Below are positions 1 through 8,968 of a stretch of 64,000 nt of DNA, piece by piece. How positions within the stretch are numbered: the stretch's first letter is position 1; each line of letters starts with the position of its first letter. The stretch comes from Streptomyces melanogenes (lineage in GTDB: Bacteria; Actinomycetota; Actinomycetes; Streptomycetales; Streptomycetaceae): assembly GCF_014649795.1 (NCBI RefSeq), contig NZ_BMTS01000013.1, positions 124,001 to 188,000 on the forward strand, in the 5' to 3' direction. The notes under the pieces were generated by a model. The model did not search any database, was not told the DNA's origin, and saw only the letters and a program-made list of their open reading frames with translations. A program made the position numbers and the translations under genes.

Positions 1-609
1 GCGTACGGCACCACGGCACTGGCCGGCCGCCACGCTCCGGTCGGCCTCGCCCTGGAGCTCCCAGCGCGCCTCCTCCAGGCGCGCGGCGATGGACTTCCTG
101 ATGCCCTCCAGCTGATCCCTGCGGTCCGCGAGATCGCGCCAGGCGGCCTGGGCCCGCCGCTGGGCCGTCGTGAGCCGCCCTTCCGCGCGGCGTGCCTTTC
201 CGTAGAGCCGGGTCACGGCCATGTCGGCCTGCCAAGCTAGCCGCTGACCGCGCATCAGCTCCTCCGGGTCGTCGGCCAGCAGCAGTTGTGCGGTGTAGGC
301 GATGTTCCCGCCGGTCCGGTACCGCGCGCGGGCCACCCGGCCCATGTCGTCATGGAGCCGTACGAGATCGCGCCGCCGGTCGGCGAGCAGCCGGTCGAGC
401 CACTCCGCCTTCGCCCGCTGGACCTCGGCCGCGCGTCTGCCCTGCTCGTACGCGGTGGTCGCGCGGGCGGCGTCCAGATACAGCCGGGCCACCGCCAGGC
501 TCGTACGGGGCACATCGGGGTCATCGGCGGCCGTGGCGACCGGGGTGAGCGGCCCGGCGATGACACACAGGACCAGCGCGAGGGCCCTGCACAGGTGTCC
601 GAGACGCAT
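1..609 (-). CDS. Secreted coiled-coil protein, partial (C-terminus beyond left edge)
   Basis: An open frame of 203 codons runs from an ATG at 609 to the left edge of the window without a stop, so only the N-terminal part is seen. It begins with a Sec-type signal peptide: a charged start (MRLGHLCR), a hydrophobic core and an Ala-rich cleavage region near residue 28. The rest is rich in Arg, Ala, Glu and Leu with long heptad-like stretches, as in the coiled-coil N-terminal half of actinobacterial secreted cell-wall hydrolases. The catalytic part would lie outside the window, so the hydrolase idea is inference only. A parS site lies 28 bp upstream of the start. Confidence is good that this is a secreted protein and low for its enzyme class. 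Confidence 0.7.
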   Translation of the reverse strand, partial: MRLGHLCRALALVLCVIAGPLTPVATAADDPDVPRTSLAVARLYLDAARATTAYEQGRRAAEVQRAKAEWLDRLLADRRRDLVRLHDDMGRVARARYRTGGNIAYTAQLLLADDPEELMRGQRLAWQADMAVTRLYGKARRAEGRLTTAQRRAQAAWRDLADRRDQLEGIRKSIAARLEEARWELQGEADRSVAAGQCRGAVR

Positions 610-636
610 GCCCGGATCGTCGCGCGGCCGGAGCAC

Positions 637-650
637 GTTTCACGTGAAAC
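637..650. other. parS: parS centromere site
   Basis: Exact 14-bp palindrome GTTTCACGTGAAAC, the Streptomyces ParB-binding site. It lies between the start of the secreted coiled-coil gene and the end of the sensor kinase gene. It is the copy furthest from oriC in this window. Confidence 0.92.
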
Positions 651-757
651 ACACCTCTCGCCGGGGGGGGCCGCTCCCCCCAAGTGGCGTACGAATACGG
701 GAGAGAAGCAGCCCACACCGGTCGCAAATCGCGGTTCGGCCGACCTCTGGCCCGCCC

Positions 758-2488
758 CTACAGCGGGGCCTCCCACACCACTGTCGTCCCGCCGCCGTCC
801 TCCCCGATGCCGGGCCCGTACGTACTGGATCCGCCCAGGGCCTCCGCGCGGCGCCGCAGGTTGCGCAGGCCGCTGCGGCGGCCGCCCTCGGGGATGCCGA
901 CGCCGTCGTCCGCGACGGTGAGCCGTACGCCCTGACTCCCGTCCGGGAGCTGGACGGTGGCGTCCACGACGACCTCGATGCGCGAGGCCCCGGCGTGCCG
1001 GAAGGCGTTGGACAGCGCCTCGCGCAGGGCCGCGATGAGGTTCTTGCCGGTCAGCTCCCCGACCAGTGCGTCGACCGGGCCGACGAAGCGGTGCGCGGGC
1101 TTGAAGCCGAGCGGCACGGCCGCCATGTTGATCTCCCGCAGGACCCGGGTGCGCAGCCCGGAGGGCGCCTCGGCCGGCCCCTGCTGGAGCGCGAAGATCG
1201 CCGTGCGGATCTCCTGGATCGTCACGTCCAGCTCGTCGACGGCCTTGCCGACGCCCTTCTGCACCTCGGGCACGACCGACTTGCGCTGGGCGCCCTCCAG
1301 CATCATCCCGGTGGCGAACAGCCGCTGGATGACCAGGTCGTGGAGGTCCCGGGCGATCCGGTCACGGTCCTCGTACACCGCGAGCCGCTCCCGGTCCCGC
1401 TGCGCCTCCGCCATCATCAGCGCGAGCGCCGCCTGCGAGGCGAACTGGGTGGCCAGCGTCCGTTCCGCCTCGGTGAACGGGCGGCCTCCCCGCGCACGCG
1501 GGGTGGCGAGCGCTCCCAGCACCCGGCCGCCGCTGTGCAGCGGCAGCATCATGCTCGGCCCGTACCGCTCGGCGAGATTGGTGATCATCCGGGGGTCGGT
1601 CGCCGCGTCGTCCACGAAGACCGCCTCGCCCTCCAGGAGCGTCGCGACGACGGGGCTCTCCGGGGGAATCACCACGCCCAGCACCGAGCCGGGTTCGTCG
1701 GAGGAGACGGCGACGATCTCCAGGCCGCCCTCCTCGGCGGGCAGCAGCACGATTCCGGCGTCGGAGTCCGCGAGGTTGCGGGCCTGCTCGGCGACGACCT
1801 CCAGGGCGTCGTCCGCGTCGCCGCCCGAGAGCAGCGCGGTGGTGACGGCGACCGATCCGTCGATCCACCGCTCGCGCTGGCGCGCCGCCTCGTACAGCCG
1901 GGCGTTGCCGATCGCGATGCCCGCCTCGGTGGCCAGCACCCTCACCATGTGCAGGTCGTAGTCGTTGAACTCGGCCCCGCCGTTCTTCTCCGTGAGGTAG
2001 AGGTTGCCGAAGACCTCGCCCTGTACCCGGATGGGAACCCCGAGGAAGGTCCGCATCGGTGGATGGTGCGCGGGGAATCCGGCCGAGCGCGAGTCCGCGG
2101 AGAGATCGCCGAGCCGCAGCGGCTCGGGGTGGTGGATCAGCCAGCCGAGCAGCCCCCGGTGGCCGTCCGGGCGACGGCCGATGGCGGCGGCCTCCTCGAA
2201 CGTGACGCCGTACGTGACGAAGTCGGAGAGCCCCGTGCCCGCCTCGTCGACGACCCCGATCGCCGCGTATTTGGCGTCGGCCAGCTCTGCGGCCGTCTCG
2301 CAGATCCGGTCGAGCGTGGAGTGCAGCTCCAGGCCGGTACCCACGGAACGCATCGCCTCCAGCAGTTGCGGCACGCGCGCGGTGAGCTCGGTGGACAGAC
2401 CCTGGAGGCTCCGGGTGGCCAGGGTCGCCGCTTCGAGCGCGTCCTGGTCCTTGGTGTCCTGGGGGTCCTTCGGATCCGGCACTGACAT
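758..2488 (-). CDS. GAF-domain sensor histidine kinase (DevS/NarL-type class)
   Basis: A 576-aa soluble sensor kinase starting at ATG 2488. Two GAF-like modules occupy roughly residues 50-200 and 215-360. They are followed by a HisKA_3 dimerisation segment with the phospho-acceptor in RDLHDLVIQRL (His near residue 381) and an HATPase_c domain with the N-box ALREALSNAFRHAG and the G-box DDGVGIP near the end. This layout resembles the DevS/DosS redox or gas sensors of actinobacteria. I see no transmembrane segment, so it probably senses a cytoplasmic or diffusible signal. It lies 83 bp downstream of cydCD on the same strand, which suggests a link to respiration or oxygen. No response-regulator gene is adjacent, so its partner must be elsewhere. 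Ligand identity cannot be read from the sequence. Confidence 0.85.
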   Translation of the reverse strand: MSVPDPKDPQDTKDQDALEAATLATRSLQGLSTELTARVPQLLEAMRSVGTGLELHSTLDRICETAAELADAKYAAIGVVDEAGTGLSDFVTYGVTFEEAAAIGRRPDGHRGLLGWLIHHPEPLRLGDLSADSRSAGFPAHHPPMRTFLGVPIRVQGEVFGNLYLTEKNGGAEFNDYDLHMVRVLATEAGIAIGNARLYEAARQRERWIDGSVAVTTALLSGGDADDALEVVAEQARNLADSDAGIVLLPAEEGGLEIVAVSSDEPGSVLGVVIPPESPVVATLLEGEAVFVDDAATDPRMITNLAERYGPSMMLPLHSGGRVLGALATPRARGGRPFTEAERTLATQFASQAALALMMAEAQRDRERLAVYEDRDRIARDLHDLVIQRLFATGMMLEGAQRKSVVPEVQKGVGKAVDELDVTIQEIRTAIFALQQGPAEAPSGLRTRVLREINMAAVPLGFKPAHRFVGPVDALVGELTGKNLIAALREALSNAFRHAGASRIEVVVDATVQLPDGSQGVRLTVADDGVGIPEGGRRSGLRNLRRRAEALGGSSTYGPGIGEDGGGTTVVWEAPL

Positions 2489-2571
2489 GCCCTTGAGCCT
2501 AGTAAGTCCCAATTGGCGAGGAAAGTCGGGCCTGACGAGCGGCGAGGCGGTGCCCCGGCAAGGCCCCCGTC

Positions 2572-5500
2572 TCAGACCGGGCGGGCCTCCTGAAGAAGGT
2601 CGCTGTCGCGCTCGCGCTCCAGCATCCGCCGCAGCTCCCCGTCGACCAGGGCGAGCTCGTCGTACGCCCCGCGCTGCACGACCCGGCCCTCGGCCAGCAC
2701 CGCCACCTCGTCCACGGCCTCCAGGCCGCGCAGCCGGTGGGTGATCAGCACCGTCGTCCGGCCCTCCGTCGCCCGCAGCAGGTCCGCCGTGAGCGCGTCG
2801 GCCGTCGCCAGGTCCAGGTGCTCGGCGGGCTCGTCCAGGACGAGGACCGGGAAGTCGGCCAGGAGCGCGCGGGCCAGCGCGAGCCGCTGGCGCTGACCGC
2901 CCGAGAGCCGGGCGCCGTGCTCCCCGACGAGGGTGTCGAGGCCGTCGGGCAGCCCGTCCACCCAGTCGAGCAGCCGGGCCGCCGCCAGCGCGTCGCGCAG
3001 CGCGTCCTCGTCCGCGTCGGTACGGGCCAGCCGCAGGTTCTCGCGTACGGAGCTGTCGAAGAGGTGGGCGTCCTGGGCGCAGAGGCCGACCAGGCGTCGG
3101 ACGTCGTCGCCCGCGAGCTCCGCCGCGTCCTCCCCACCGATCCGGTACGTGCCCTCGCGCGCGTCCAGGAAGCGCAGCAGCACCTGGGCGAGAGTGGTCT
3201 TGCCGGAGCCGGAGGTCCCGACGACGGCGACGCGCCGGCCCGGGGTGAGCGTCAGCGTGAAGTCGCTCAGCGCGTCCCGGCTCTGCCCGTCGTACCGGGC
3301 CGCCAGCCCGCGCACCTCCAGCGGGAAGGGCGACGCGGGCGCGGCGGCCGGGTGCTCCGGCTCCCGTACGGGCACGGGGGCGTCGAGCACCTCGTACACC
3401 CGCTCGGCGCTGCGCCGGACCCGCTGGCGCGCCTGGACGGCGAGCGGCAGGCCGTTGACAGCCTCGAAAGCGGCGAGCGGCACCAGCACCACGACGGCGA
3501 GCCGCACCCCGTCCAGGCGCCCGTCGGCGACCGCCTGAACCCCGACAAGTGCGGCGGCCGCCACGGTCAGTCCGCAGGTCAGCGCCGAGAGACCGCCGCC
3601 GAGCGCGGTGGCGGCAGCGGCCCGCGACGCGATCCGCGTGAGCGCCGAGTCGGCGTCCTTCGCGTCCCGGGTACGGCGGCCGAGCGCGCCCGCGACCGTC
3701 AACTCGCCCGTTCCGGTGAGCAGATCGGCCACCCGGGTGGCCAGGAGGCCGCGTGCGGGCGCCAGTTGACGCTCGGCCCGACGCGCGCACGCACCGCTGA
3801 GCATCGGCACGGCCACTCCGGCGACCAGGAGTCCGACCGTGAGCACCGCCCCGGCCTCGGGCAGCAGCCAGGCGGTGAACCCGGCACTGGCCACCGAGAC
3901 CACCACGGCCACGGCGGCCGGAAGCGCCCATCGCAGCCAGTAGTCCTGGAGCTGGTCCACGTCCGCGACCAGGCGGGACAGCAGGTCGCCGCGACGCGTG
4001 GAGCGCAGTCCCGCCGGGGCGATCCGCTCCAGCCTGCGGTACACCGCGACGCGCACCTCGGCGAGCATCCGCAGCACCGCGTCGTGGGACACCAGCCGCT
4101 CGGCGTACCGGAACACGGCCCGGCCGATGCCGAACGCCCGGGTCGCCGTCACGGCCACCATCAGATACAGCACCGGCGGCTGCTCGGAGGCCCGCGAGAT
4201 GAGCCACCCGGACACCGCCATCAGCCCCACGGCCGAGCCGAGCGCCAACGCCCCGAGCACCAACGCCAGGGCGAGCCGCCCGCGCAGGCCCCCGGCGGCC
4301 CCGCGCACCCGCGCGAGCACTTCCTGGGGGGTTGCACGCCCACCAGAAGCAGAAGCCGTGACCGGCTCAGGAGCCGAAGCCAGGGTCGGAGCCGGTACGG
4401 GGACGTCGGTACGGGAAGCCGTCGCAACGGCCTCGCGCGCCTCACCGCCCCCATCCCTGACCGGCCGCAGCTCCACCACCCGGTCCGCGACGGCGAGCAG
4501 GGCGGGGCGGTGGACCACCAGCAGGACCGTGCGGCCCGCCGACAGCCTGCGTACCGCGTCGACGATGCCCGCCTCGGTCGCCCCGTCCAGCGCCGCCGTC
4601 GGCTCGTCGAGCAGCAGGACCGGCCGGTCGGCGAGGAACGCCCTGGCCAGCGCGAGTCGTTGGCGCTGTCCGGCCGAGAGCCCGGCGCCGCCCTCCCCGA
4701 GCTCGGTCCCCAGGCCGTCGGGCAGCGCGGTCACGAACTCCAGGGCGCCCGCGTCCCGCAGGGCGTCCCGTACCGCCGCGTCGTCCGCGTCCGGCCGTGC
4801 CAGGCGTACGTTCTCCGCGATCGTCCCGGCGAACAAGTGCGGCCGCTGGGGGACCCAGGCGATCCGCTCGCGCCACCGCTCCAGGGAGAGCGCGTCCAGA
4901 TCGGTGCCGGAGATCCGCACCCGGCCCTCGTCCGGCGCCACGAACCCCAGCACCGCGCCGAGGAGCGTGGACTTCCCGACGCCGCTCGGCCCGGTCAGCG
5001 CCACCGTCTCACCCGGCTCAACCGTCAGCGATGCGGCCGCCAACGACGGCTCGGTTCGCCCTGGGTGACGAACAGTCACCCCGTCCACCTCGATCCGTAC
5101 GGGACCGGCCGGCACCGCGCCCGTACCGCCTGCGGGCAGCGGGGTCTCCAGGACCTCGAAGATCTCCTCGGCGGCCGCCAGGCCCTCCGCCGCCGCGTGG
5201 TACTGCGCGCCGACCTGCCGCAGCGGCAGATACGCCTCCGGGGCGAGGACCAGGATCACCAGCCCGGTGTAGAGGTCCAGATCGCCGTGGACCAGCCGCA
5301 TGCCGATACCGACGGCGACCAGTGCCACCGACAGCGTCGCGAGGAGCTCCAGCGCGAACGACGACAGGAACGCGATCCGCAGGGTCTTCAGCGTGGCCCG
5401 GCGGTACTCGGAGGTGATCGTCCGGATCGACTCGGCCTGCGCCTTGGCCCGGCCGAACACCTTGAGCGTCGGCAGCCCGGCGACCACGTCCAGGAAGTGC

Positions 5501-6093
5501 CCGGACAGCCGGGAGAGGAGCCGCCACTGGCGATCCGTCTGCGCCTGGGTGGCCCAACCGATCAGCGCCATGAAGAGCGGAATGAGCGGCAGGGTGACGA
5601 CGATGGTCGCCGCCGACACCCAGTCCTCGGTGACGATCCTGGCGAGCACCGCCACCGGCACCACCACCGCGAGCCCCAACTGCGGCAGATAGCGCGAGAA
5701 GTAGTCGTCGAGCGCGTCCACCCCACGGGTGGCCAGCGCGACCAGCGAGCCGGTCCGCTGGCCGCTGAGCCACTCGGGCCCCAGCAGGGCCGCCCGCTCC
5801 AGAAGCCGTCCCCGCAGCTCCGACTTGACCGCCGCGCTCGCACGGTGGGCGGCCAGCTCGGTCAGCCACGACACCAGCCCCCGCCCGGCCGCGACCGTCA
5901 CGAGCAGCAGCAGGGGCGTGCGCAGCCCACCGGCGCCGTGGCCGTCCTGGAACGCCCCCACCACCACTTCGGCGATGAGCATCGCCTGGGCGACGACCAG
6001 CCCCGCCCCGACCAGGCCGAGGGCGACGACGGCCGCGAGGAAGAGTCGGGTGGCACGGGCGTAGCGGAGCAGTCGCGGGTCGATCGGTTTCAC
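2572..6093 (-). CDS. cydCD: Fused CydD-CydC ABC transporter for cytochrome bd assembly
   Basis: A protein of about 1173 aa containing two complete ABC exporter halves in tandem, the actinobacterial fusion of CydD and CydC. Each half has a six-helix membrane domain followed by an ATPase. Walker A motifs are GPSGVGKST (about residue 370) and GTSGSGKTT (about residue 960). Signature motifs are LSAGQRQRLALARA and LSGGQRQRLALARA, and Walker B motifs are LLLDEPTAALD and LVLDEPAEHLD. CydDC exports thiols or handles heme and is needed to mature cytochrome bd, encoded just upstream by cydAB. Start choice: an ATG at 6102 sits directly against a GAGGGG sequence, too close to use it. The GTG at 6093, inside a parS site, is 9 nt from it and is preferred. 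The protein would then begin MKPIDPRLLRYAR. Confidence 0.93.
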   Translation of the reverse strand: MKPIDPRLLRYARATRLFLAAVVALGLVGAGLVVAQAMLIAEVVVGAFQDGHGAGGLRTPLLLLVTVAAGRGLVSWLTELAAHRASAAVKSELRGRLLERAALLGPEWLSGQRTGSLVALATRGVDALDDYFSRYLPQLGLAVVVPVAVLARIVTEDWVSAATIVVTLPLIPLFMALIGWATQAQTDRQWRLLSRLSGHFLDVVAGLPTLKVFGRAKAQAESIRTITSEYRRATLKTLRIAFLSSFALELLATLSVALVAVGIGMRLVHGDLDLYTGLVILVLAPEAYLPLRQVGAQYHAAAEGLAAAEEIFEVLETPLPAGGTGAVPAGPVRIEVDGVTVRHPGRTEPSLAAASLTVEPGETVALTGPSGVGKSTLLGAVLGFVAPDEGRVRISGTDLDALSLERWRERIAWVPQRPHLFAGTIAENVRLARPDADDAAVRDALRDAGALEFVTALPDGLGTELGEGGAGLSAGQRQRLALARAFLADRPVLLLDEPTAALDGATEAGIVDAVRRLSAGRTVLLVVHRPALLAVADRVVELRPVRDGGGEAREAVATASRTDVPVPAPTLASAPEPVTASASGGRATPQEVLARVRGAAGGLRGRLALALVLGALALGSAVGLMAVSGWLISRASEQPPVLYLMVAVTATRAFGIGRAVFRYAERLVSHDAVLRMLAEVRVAVYRRLERIAPAGLRSTRRGDLLSRLVADVDQLQDYWLRWALPAAVAVVVSVASAGFTAWLLPEAGAVLTVGLLVAGVAVPMLSGACARRAERQLAPARGLLATRVADLLTGTGELTVAGALGRRTRDAKDADSALTRIASRAAAATALGGGLSALTCGLTVAAAALVGVQAVADGRLDGVRLAVVVLVPLAAFEAVNGLPLAVQARQRVRRSAERVYEVLDAPVPVREPEHPAAAPASPFPLEVRGLAARYDGQSRDALSDFTLTLTPGRRVAVVGTSGSGKTTLAQVLLRFLDAREGTYRIGGEDAAELAGDDVRRLVGLCAQDAHLFDSSVRENLRLARTDADEDALRDALAAARLLDWVDGLPDGLDTLVGEHGARLSGGQRQRLALARALLADFPVLVLDEPAEHLDLATADALTADLLRATEGRTTVLITHRLRGLEAVDEVAVLAEGRVVQRGAYDELALVDGELRRMLERERDSDLLQEARPV

Positions 6094-6100
6094 GTGAAAC
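6087..6100. other. parS: parS site overlapping the cydCD start
   Basis: Exact GTTTCACGTGAAAC. Read on the minus strand, its central GTG (6093-6091) is the most likely cydCD start codon, and the alternative ATG (6102-6100) overlaps its edge. ParB binding here would cover the translation start region of cydCD in the DNA. Confidence 0.9.
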
Positions 6101-6130
6101 ATCCCCTCGGAGGGTCAGGGGGCGATGGGT

Positions 6131-6164
6131 CGGGGGGTGTGTTTCACGTGAAACACACCCCCCG
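6131..6164. terminator. parS: 34-bp perfect palindrome centred on a parS site, between cydB and cydCD
   Basis: The exact parS core at 6141-6154 is extended on both sides by matching GC-rich arms (CGGGGGGTGT and its complement), giving a perfect 34-bp inverted repeat. As RNA it would form a strong hairpin in the 78-nt gap between the cydB stop and the cydCD start. It could attenuate or terminate transcription, or stabilise the cydAB message. No U-tract follows, which is common for Streptomyces terminators. The parS identity is certain; the hairpin role is inferred. Confidence 0.75.
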
Positions 6165-6171
6165 TGCGGAA

Positions 6172-7173
6172 TCAGTGCGCGTCGGCGATGTGCTGAGTGC
6201 CGATCCGCTTGCGGAACACCCAGTACGTCCAGCCCTGATAGAGGAGCACCACCGGGGTCGCGATGCCCGCGCACCAGGTCATGATCTTCAGCGTGTACGG
6301 GCTCGAAGAGGCGTTGGAGACCGTGAGGTTCCACTCCTCGTGCAGCGAGGACGGCATGACGTTCGGGAAGAGCGTCAGGAAGAGCATCGCCACGGCGGCC
6401 GCGATCGTGATGCCCGACAGGGCGAACGACCAGCCCTCACGGCCGATCTTGATCGCACCGATCGCCCCGACCAGCGCCACGACCGCGATCACCATCGCGA
6501 CCAAGCTCTTGGTGTCACCACGCGAGACCTGCGTCCAGATCAGGAACGAGAGCGCCAGCACGGCCGTGACGAGGCCCAGCTTCAGGGCCAGCGCCCGTGA
6601 CCGCTCGCGGATCTCACCGACGGTCTTCAGGGAGGTGAAGACCGAGCCGTGGAAGGTGAACAGGAACAGCGTCACCAGTCCGCCGAGGATCGAGTACCCG
6701 TTGAGCAGGTCCCAGAAGGTGCCGACGTACTCCTTGTGCGCGTCGATCTTCACTCCGCGCACGATGTTGCCGAAGGCCACGCCCCACAGGAACGCCGGGA
6801 TCAGCGAGGTCCAGAAGATTGCCTCCTCCCAGTTGCGCTGCCACTTCTCCTCGGGCCGCTTCGCCCGGTACTCGAAGGCCACACCGCGCACGATCAGACA
6901 GACGAGGATGATCAGCAGCGGCAGGTAGAAGCCGGAGAAGAGCGTGGCGTACCACTCGGGGAAGGCGGCGAAGGTCGCCCCGCCCGCGGTCAGCAGCCAC
7001 ACCTCGTTGCCGTCCCAGACGGGCCCGATCGTGTTGATCAGGACCCGCTTCTCCTTGCGGTCGCGGGCCAGCAGCTTCGTGAGGATGCCGACTCCGAAGT
7101 CGAAGCCCTCCAGGAAGAAGTAGCCGGTCCACAGGACCGCGATGAGTACGAACCAGACGTCGTGGAGTTCCAT
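6172..7173 (-). CDS. cydB: Cytochrome bd quinol oxidase subunit II
   Basis: A 333-aa integral membrane protein starting MELHDVWFVLIAVLW at ATG 7173. It has about eight or nine hydrophobic helices and the CydB hallmark FFLEGFDFGVG near the N-terminus, plus GPVWDGNEVWLL around residue 50. It is the smaller subunit of the high-affinity terminal oxidase that reduces oxygen to water at the expense of menaquinol. It begins 18 nt after the cydA stop codon, so the two are co-transcribed. It is followed by a parS-centred hairpin and then cydCD. Length and motifs are normal for the family. Confidence 0.95.
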   Translation of the reverse strand: MELHDVWFVLIAVLWTGYFFLEGFDFGVGILTKLLARDRKEKRVLINTIGPVWDGNEVWLLTAGGATFAAFPEWYATLFSGFYLPLLIILVCLIVRGVAFEYRAKRPEEKWQRNWEEAIFWTSLIPAFLWGVAFGNIVRGVKIDAHKEYVGTFWDLLNGYSILGGLVTLFLFTFHGSVFTSLKTVGEIRERSRALALKLGLVTAVLALSFLIWTQVSRGDTKSLVAMVIAVVALVGAIGAIKIGREGWSFALSGITIAAAVAMLFLTLFPNVMPSSLHEEWNLTVSNASSSPYTLKIMTWCAGIATPVVLLYQGWTYWVFRKRIGTQHIADAH

Positions 7174-7191
7174 GCCTCTGTCTCCTCAGCC

Positions 7192-8700
7192 TCAGTACGA
7201 GAAGGCCATCGGCCGGTCGGGGTCGCGGTCGTCCCCGCCGATCTTGGTGGGCGGGTTGAGGTCGGACTCGGTGAGCTCGGGCGGTCCGGCCTTGACGTAC
7301 TTCGCGAGCAGCCGCACCTCGATCACCGCGAGCACCGCGTAGAGCAGGGTGAAGACGATCATCGAGGTGAGGACCTCGCCCTGCGAGACGCCGGGGGAGA
7401 CCGCGGCCTTGGTGCGCAGCACGCCGTACACGACCCAGGGCTGGCGGCCCATCTCGGTGAAGATCCAGCCCCAGGAGTTGGCGATCAGCGGGAAGCCGAG
7501 CGTCCAGATGGCGATGAACCAGTACCAGCCGGTCAGCCGGGAGCCGAGCGTCTTGTTCCGGAAGAGGACCAGATGCGGCACCTCGTCGTCACCGGTCCTG
7601 AGCCCTGGCGCCAGCAGGAACTTCTTGCGGGTGAGCCAGAGTCCGACGGCTCCGATGGCGAAGGACGTCATCCCGAAACCGATCATCCAGCGGAAGCCCC
7701 AGAAGGTGACCGGGATGTTCGGCCGGTAGTCGCCGGGCCCGTACTTCTGCTGCTCCTGCTTGTTCACGTCGTTGATGCCGGGGACGTACGAGGAGAAGTT
7801 GTTGTCGGCGAGGAAGGAGAGCAGGCCCGGGACCGAGATCTCGACGCTGTTGTGGCCCTTGGCCACGTCTCCGTAGGCGAATATCGAGAAGGGCGCCGAC
7901 TTCTCGCCGTCCCACAGCGCCTCGGCCGCCGCCATCTTCATGGGCTGCTGCTTGAACATGACCTTGCCGAGCTGGTCGCCGCTGACGGCCGTGAGCAGTC
8001 CGCCCACGACGAGCGTGACCAGGCCGAGCCGGAGCGAGGTGCGCATCACCGGGATGTGCTTCTTGCGGCGCAGATGGATGGCGGAGACGCCGACCATGAA
8101 CGCGCCACCGGTGAGGAAGGCCGCGGTGAGCGTGTGGAAGACGACCACCAGGGTGGTGTCCTGTGTCAGCACGTGCCAGAAGTCGGTGAGCTCCGCGCGC
8201 CCGGTGGCCTTGTTGTACTTGTAGCCGACCGGGTGCTGCATCCAGGAGTTGGCGGCCAGGATGAAGTACGCGGAGAGCATGGTGCCGATCGAGACCATCC
8301 AGATGCAGGCGAGGTGGATCTTCTTCGGCAGCTTGTCCCAGCCGAAGATCCACAGGCCGATGAAGGTCGACTCGAAGAAGAAGGCGATGAGCGCCTCGAA
8401 GGCGAGCGGGGCGCCGAAGATGTCACCGACGAACCGCGAGTAGTCGGACCAGTTCATACCGAACTGGAACTCCTGGACGATGCCGGTGACGACACCCATC
8501 GCGATGTTGATCAGGAAGAGCTTGCCCCAGAACTTCGTCGCCTTGAGGTACTTCTGGTTCTCGGTTCGCACCCACGCGGTCTGCAGGCCGGCCGTGAGCG
8601 CGGCGAGCGAGATCGTGAGTGGCACGAAGAGGAAGTGGTAGACGGTGGTGATGCCGAACTGCCATCGCGCCAGTGTTTCCGGCGCCAGAGCCAGATTCAC
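7192..8700 (-). CDS. cydA: Cytochrome bd quinol oxidase subunit I
   Basis: A 502-aa membrane protein beginning MNLALAPETLARWQFG from a GTG at 8700, with the Shine-Dalgarno AAGGAGA 8-10 nt upstream. It carries the CydA hallmarks: the N-terminal histidine in TTVYHFLFVPLT (high-spin heme ligand region), a second conserved histidine in VVVFHTLTAAFLTGG, and the C-terminal motif EMGRQPWVVYGVLRT. The quinol-binding Q-loop is of the short form, as usual in Gram-positive bacteria. It is the first gene of the cydA-cydB-cydCD operon. A Rex operator lies about 85 bp upstream, so expression should rise when NADH/NAD is high, that is under oxygen limitation. Confidence 0.96.
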   Translation of the reverse strand: MNLALAPETLARWQFGITTVYHFLFVPLTISLAALTAGLQTAWVRTENQKYLKATKFWGKLFLINIAMGVVTGIVQEFQFGMNWSDYSRFVGDIFGAPLAFEALIAFFFESTFIGLWIFGWDKLPKKIHLACIWMVSIGTMLSAYFILAANSWMQHPVGYKYNKATGRAELTDFWHVLTQDTTLVVVFHTLTAAFLTGGAFMVGVSAIHLRRKKHIPVMRTSLRLGLVTLVVGGLLTAVSGDQLGKVMFKQQPMKMAAAEALWDGEKSAPFSIFAYGDVAKGHNSVEISVPGLLSFLADNNFSSYVPGINDVNKQEQQKYGPGDYRPNIPVTFWGFRWMIGFGMTSFAIGAVGLWLTRKKFLLAPGLRTGDDEVPHLVLFRNKTLGSRLTGWYWFIAIWTLGFPLIANSWGWIFTEMGRQPWVVYGVLRTKAAVSPGVSQGEVLTSMIVFTLLYAVLAVIEVRLLAKYVKAGPPELTESDLNPPTKIGGDDRDPDRPMAFSY

Positions 8701-8784
8701 AACGTCATCTCCTTACATCGCCGTGATCACAGCGGCAGTTTGCCCCTCTGATCCCACTGATTACGGGACGAAGCGGGACACGCT

Positions 8785-8800
8785 TGTGAACGCGTTCACA
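8785..8800. promoter_or_regulatory. Rex redox-repressor operator upstream of cydA
   Basis: A perfect 16-bp palindrome TGTGAACGCGTTCACA matches the Rex operator consensus of Streptomyces (TGTGAACN4GTTCACA type). It sits 85 bp before the cydA start. Immediately after it, TTCACAAG at 8801-8808 repeats one half-site with the outer bases of the longer consensus. Rex binds when NADH is low and is released when NADH is high, so this predicts induction of the cyd operon under oxygen limitation. Confidence 0.88.
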
Positions 8801-8942
8801 TTCACAAGCATTATGTCGCACACACTTCCGTGACCTTCAAGCGGGGGGGGGTGCCTCTGCGCCGGGTCCATGCCGGGGTCGCGCGAGGGCCGTGCCGAGC
8901 GAGCCCCCGGCGACGCCTTTTGAGACGCCTCTTCCCGACGAC

Positions 8943-8959
8943 TTCAACATCTTGTTGAA
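8943..8959. promoter_or_regulatory. 17-bp palindrome just upstream of the cyclophilin-like gene
   Basis: The sequence TTCAACATCTTGTTGAA has 7-bp perfect arms around TCT. It ends 9 nt before the ATG of the next gene, so it replaces or overlaps the ribosome-binding region. The position and symmetry fit an operator for a dimeric repressor. I do not recognise the family, and no regulator gene is directly adjacent. Confidence 0.5.
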
Positions 8960-8968
8960 TTTCGGCCC

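Noticed and set aside
6100..6102. ATG at 6102 as cydCD start
   Set aside because: The Shine-Dalgarno-like GAGGGG touches the ATG, leaving no spacer; the GTG 9 nt further on is better placed. Kept as an alternative.
2737..6600. 1287-codon open frame opposite cydCD
   Set aside because: It is the usual high-GC shadow of a long gene, rich in Arg, Gly, Gln and His, with no domain pattern.
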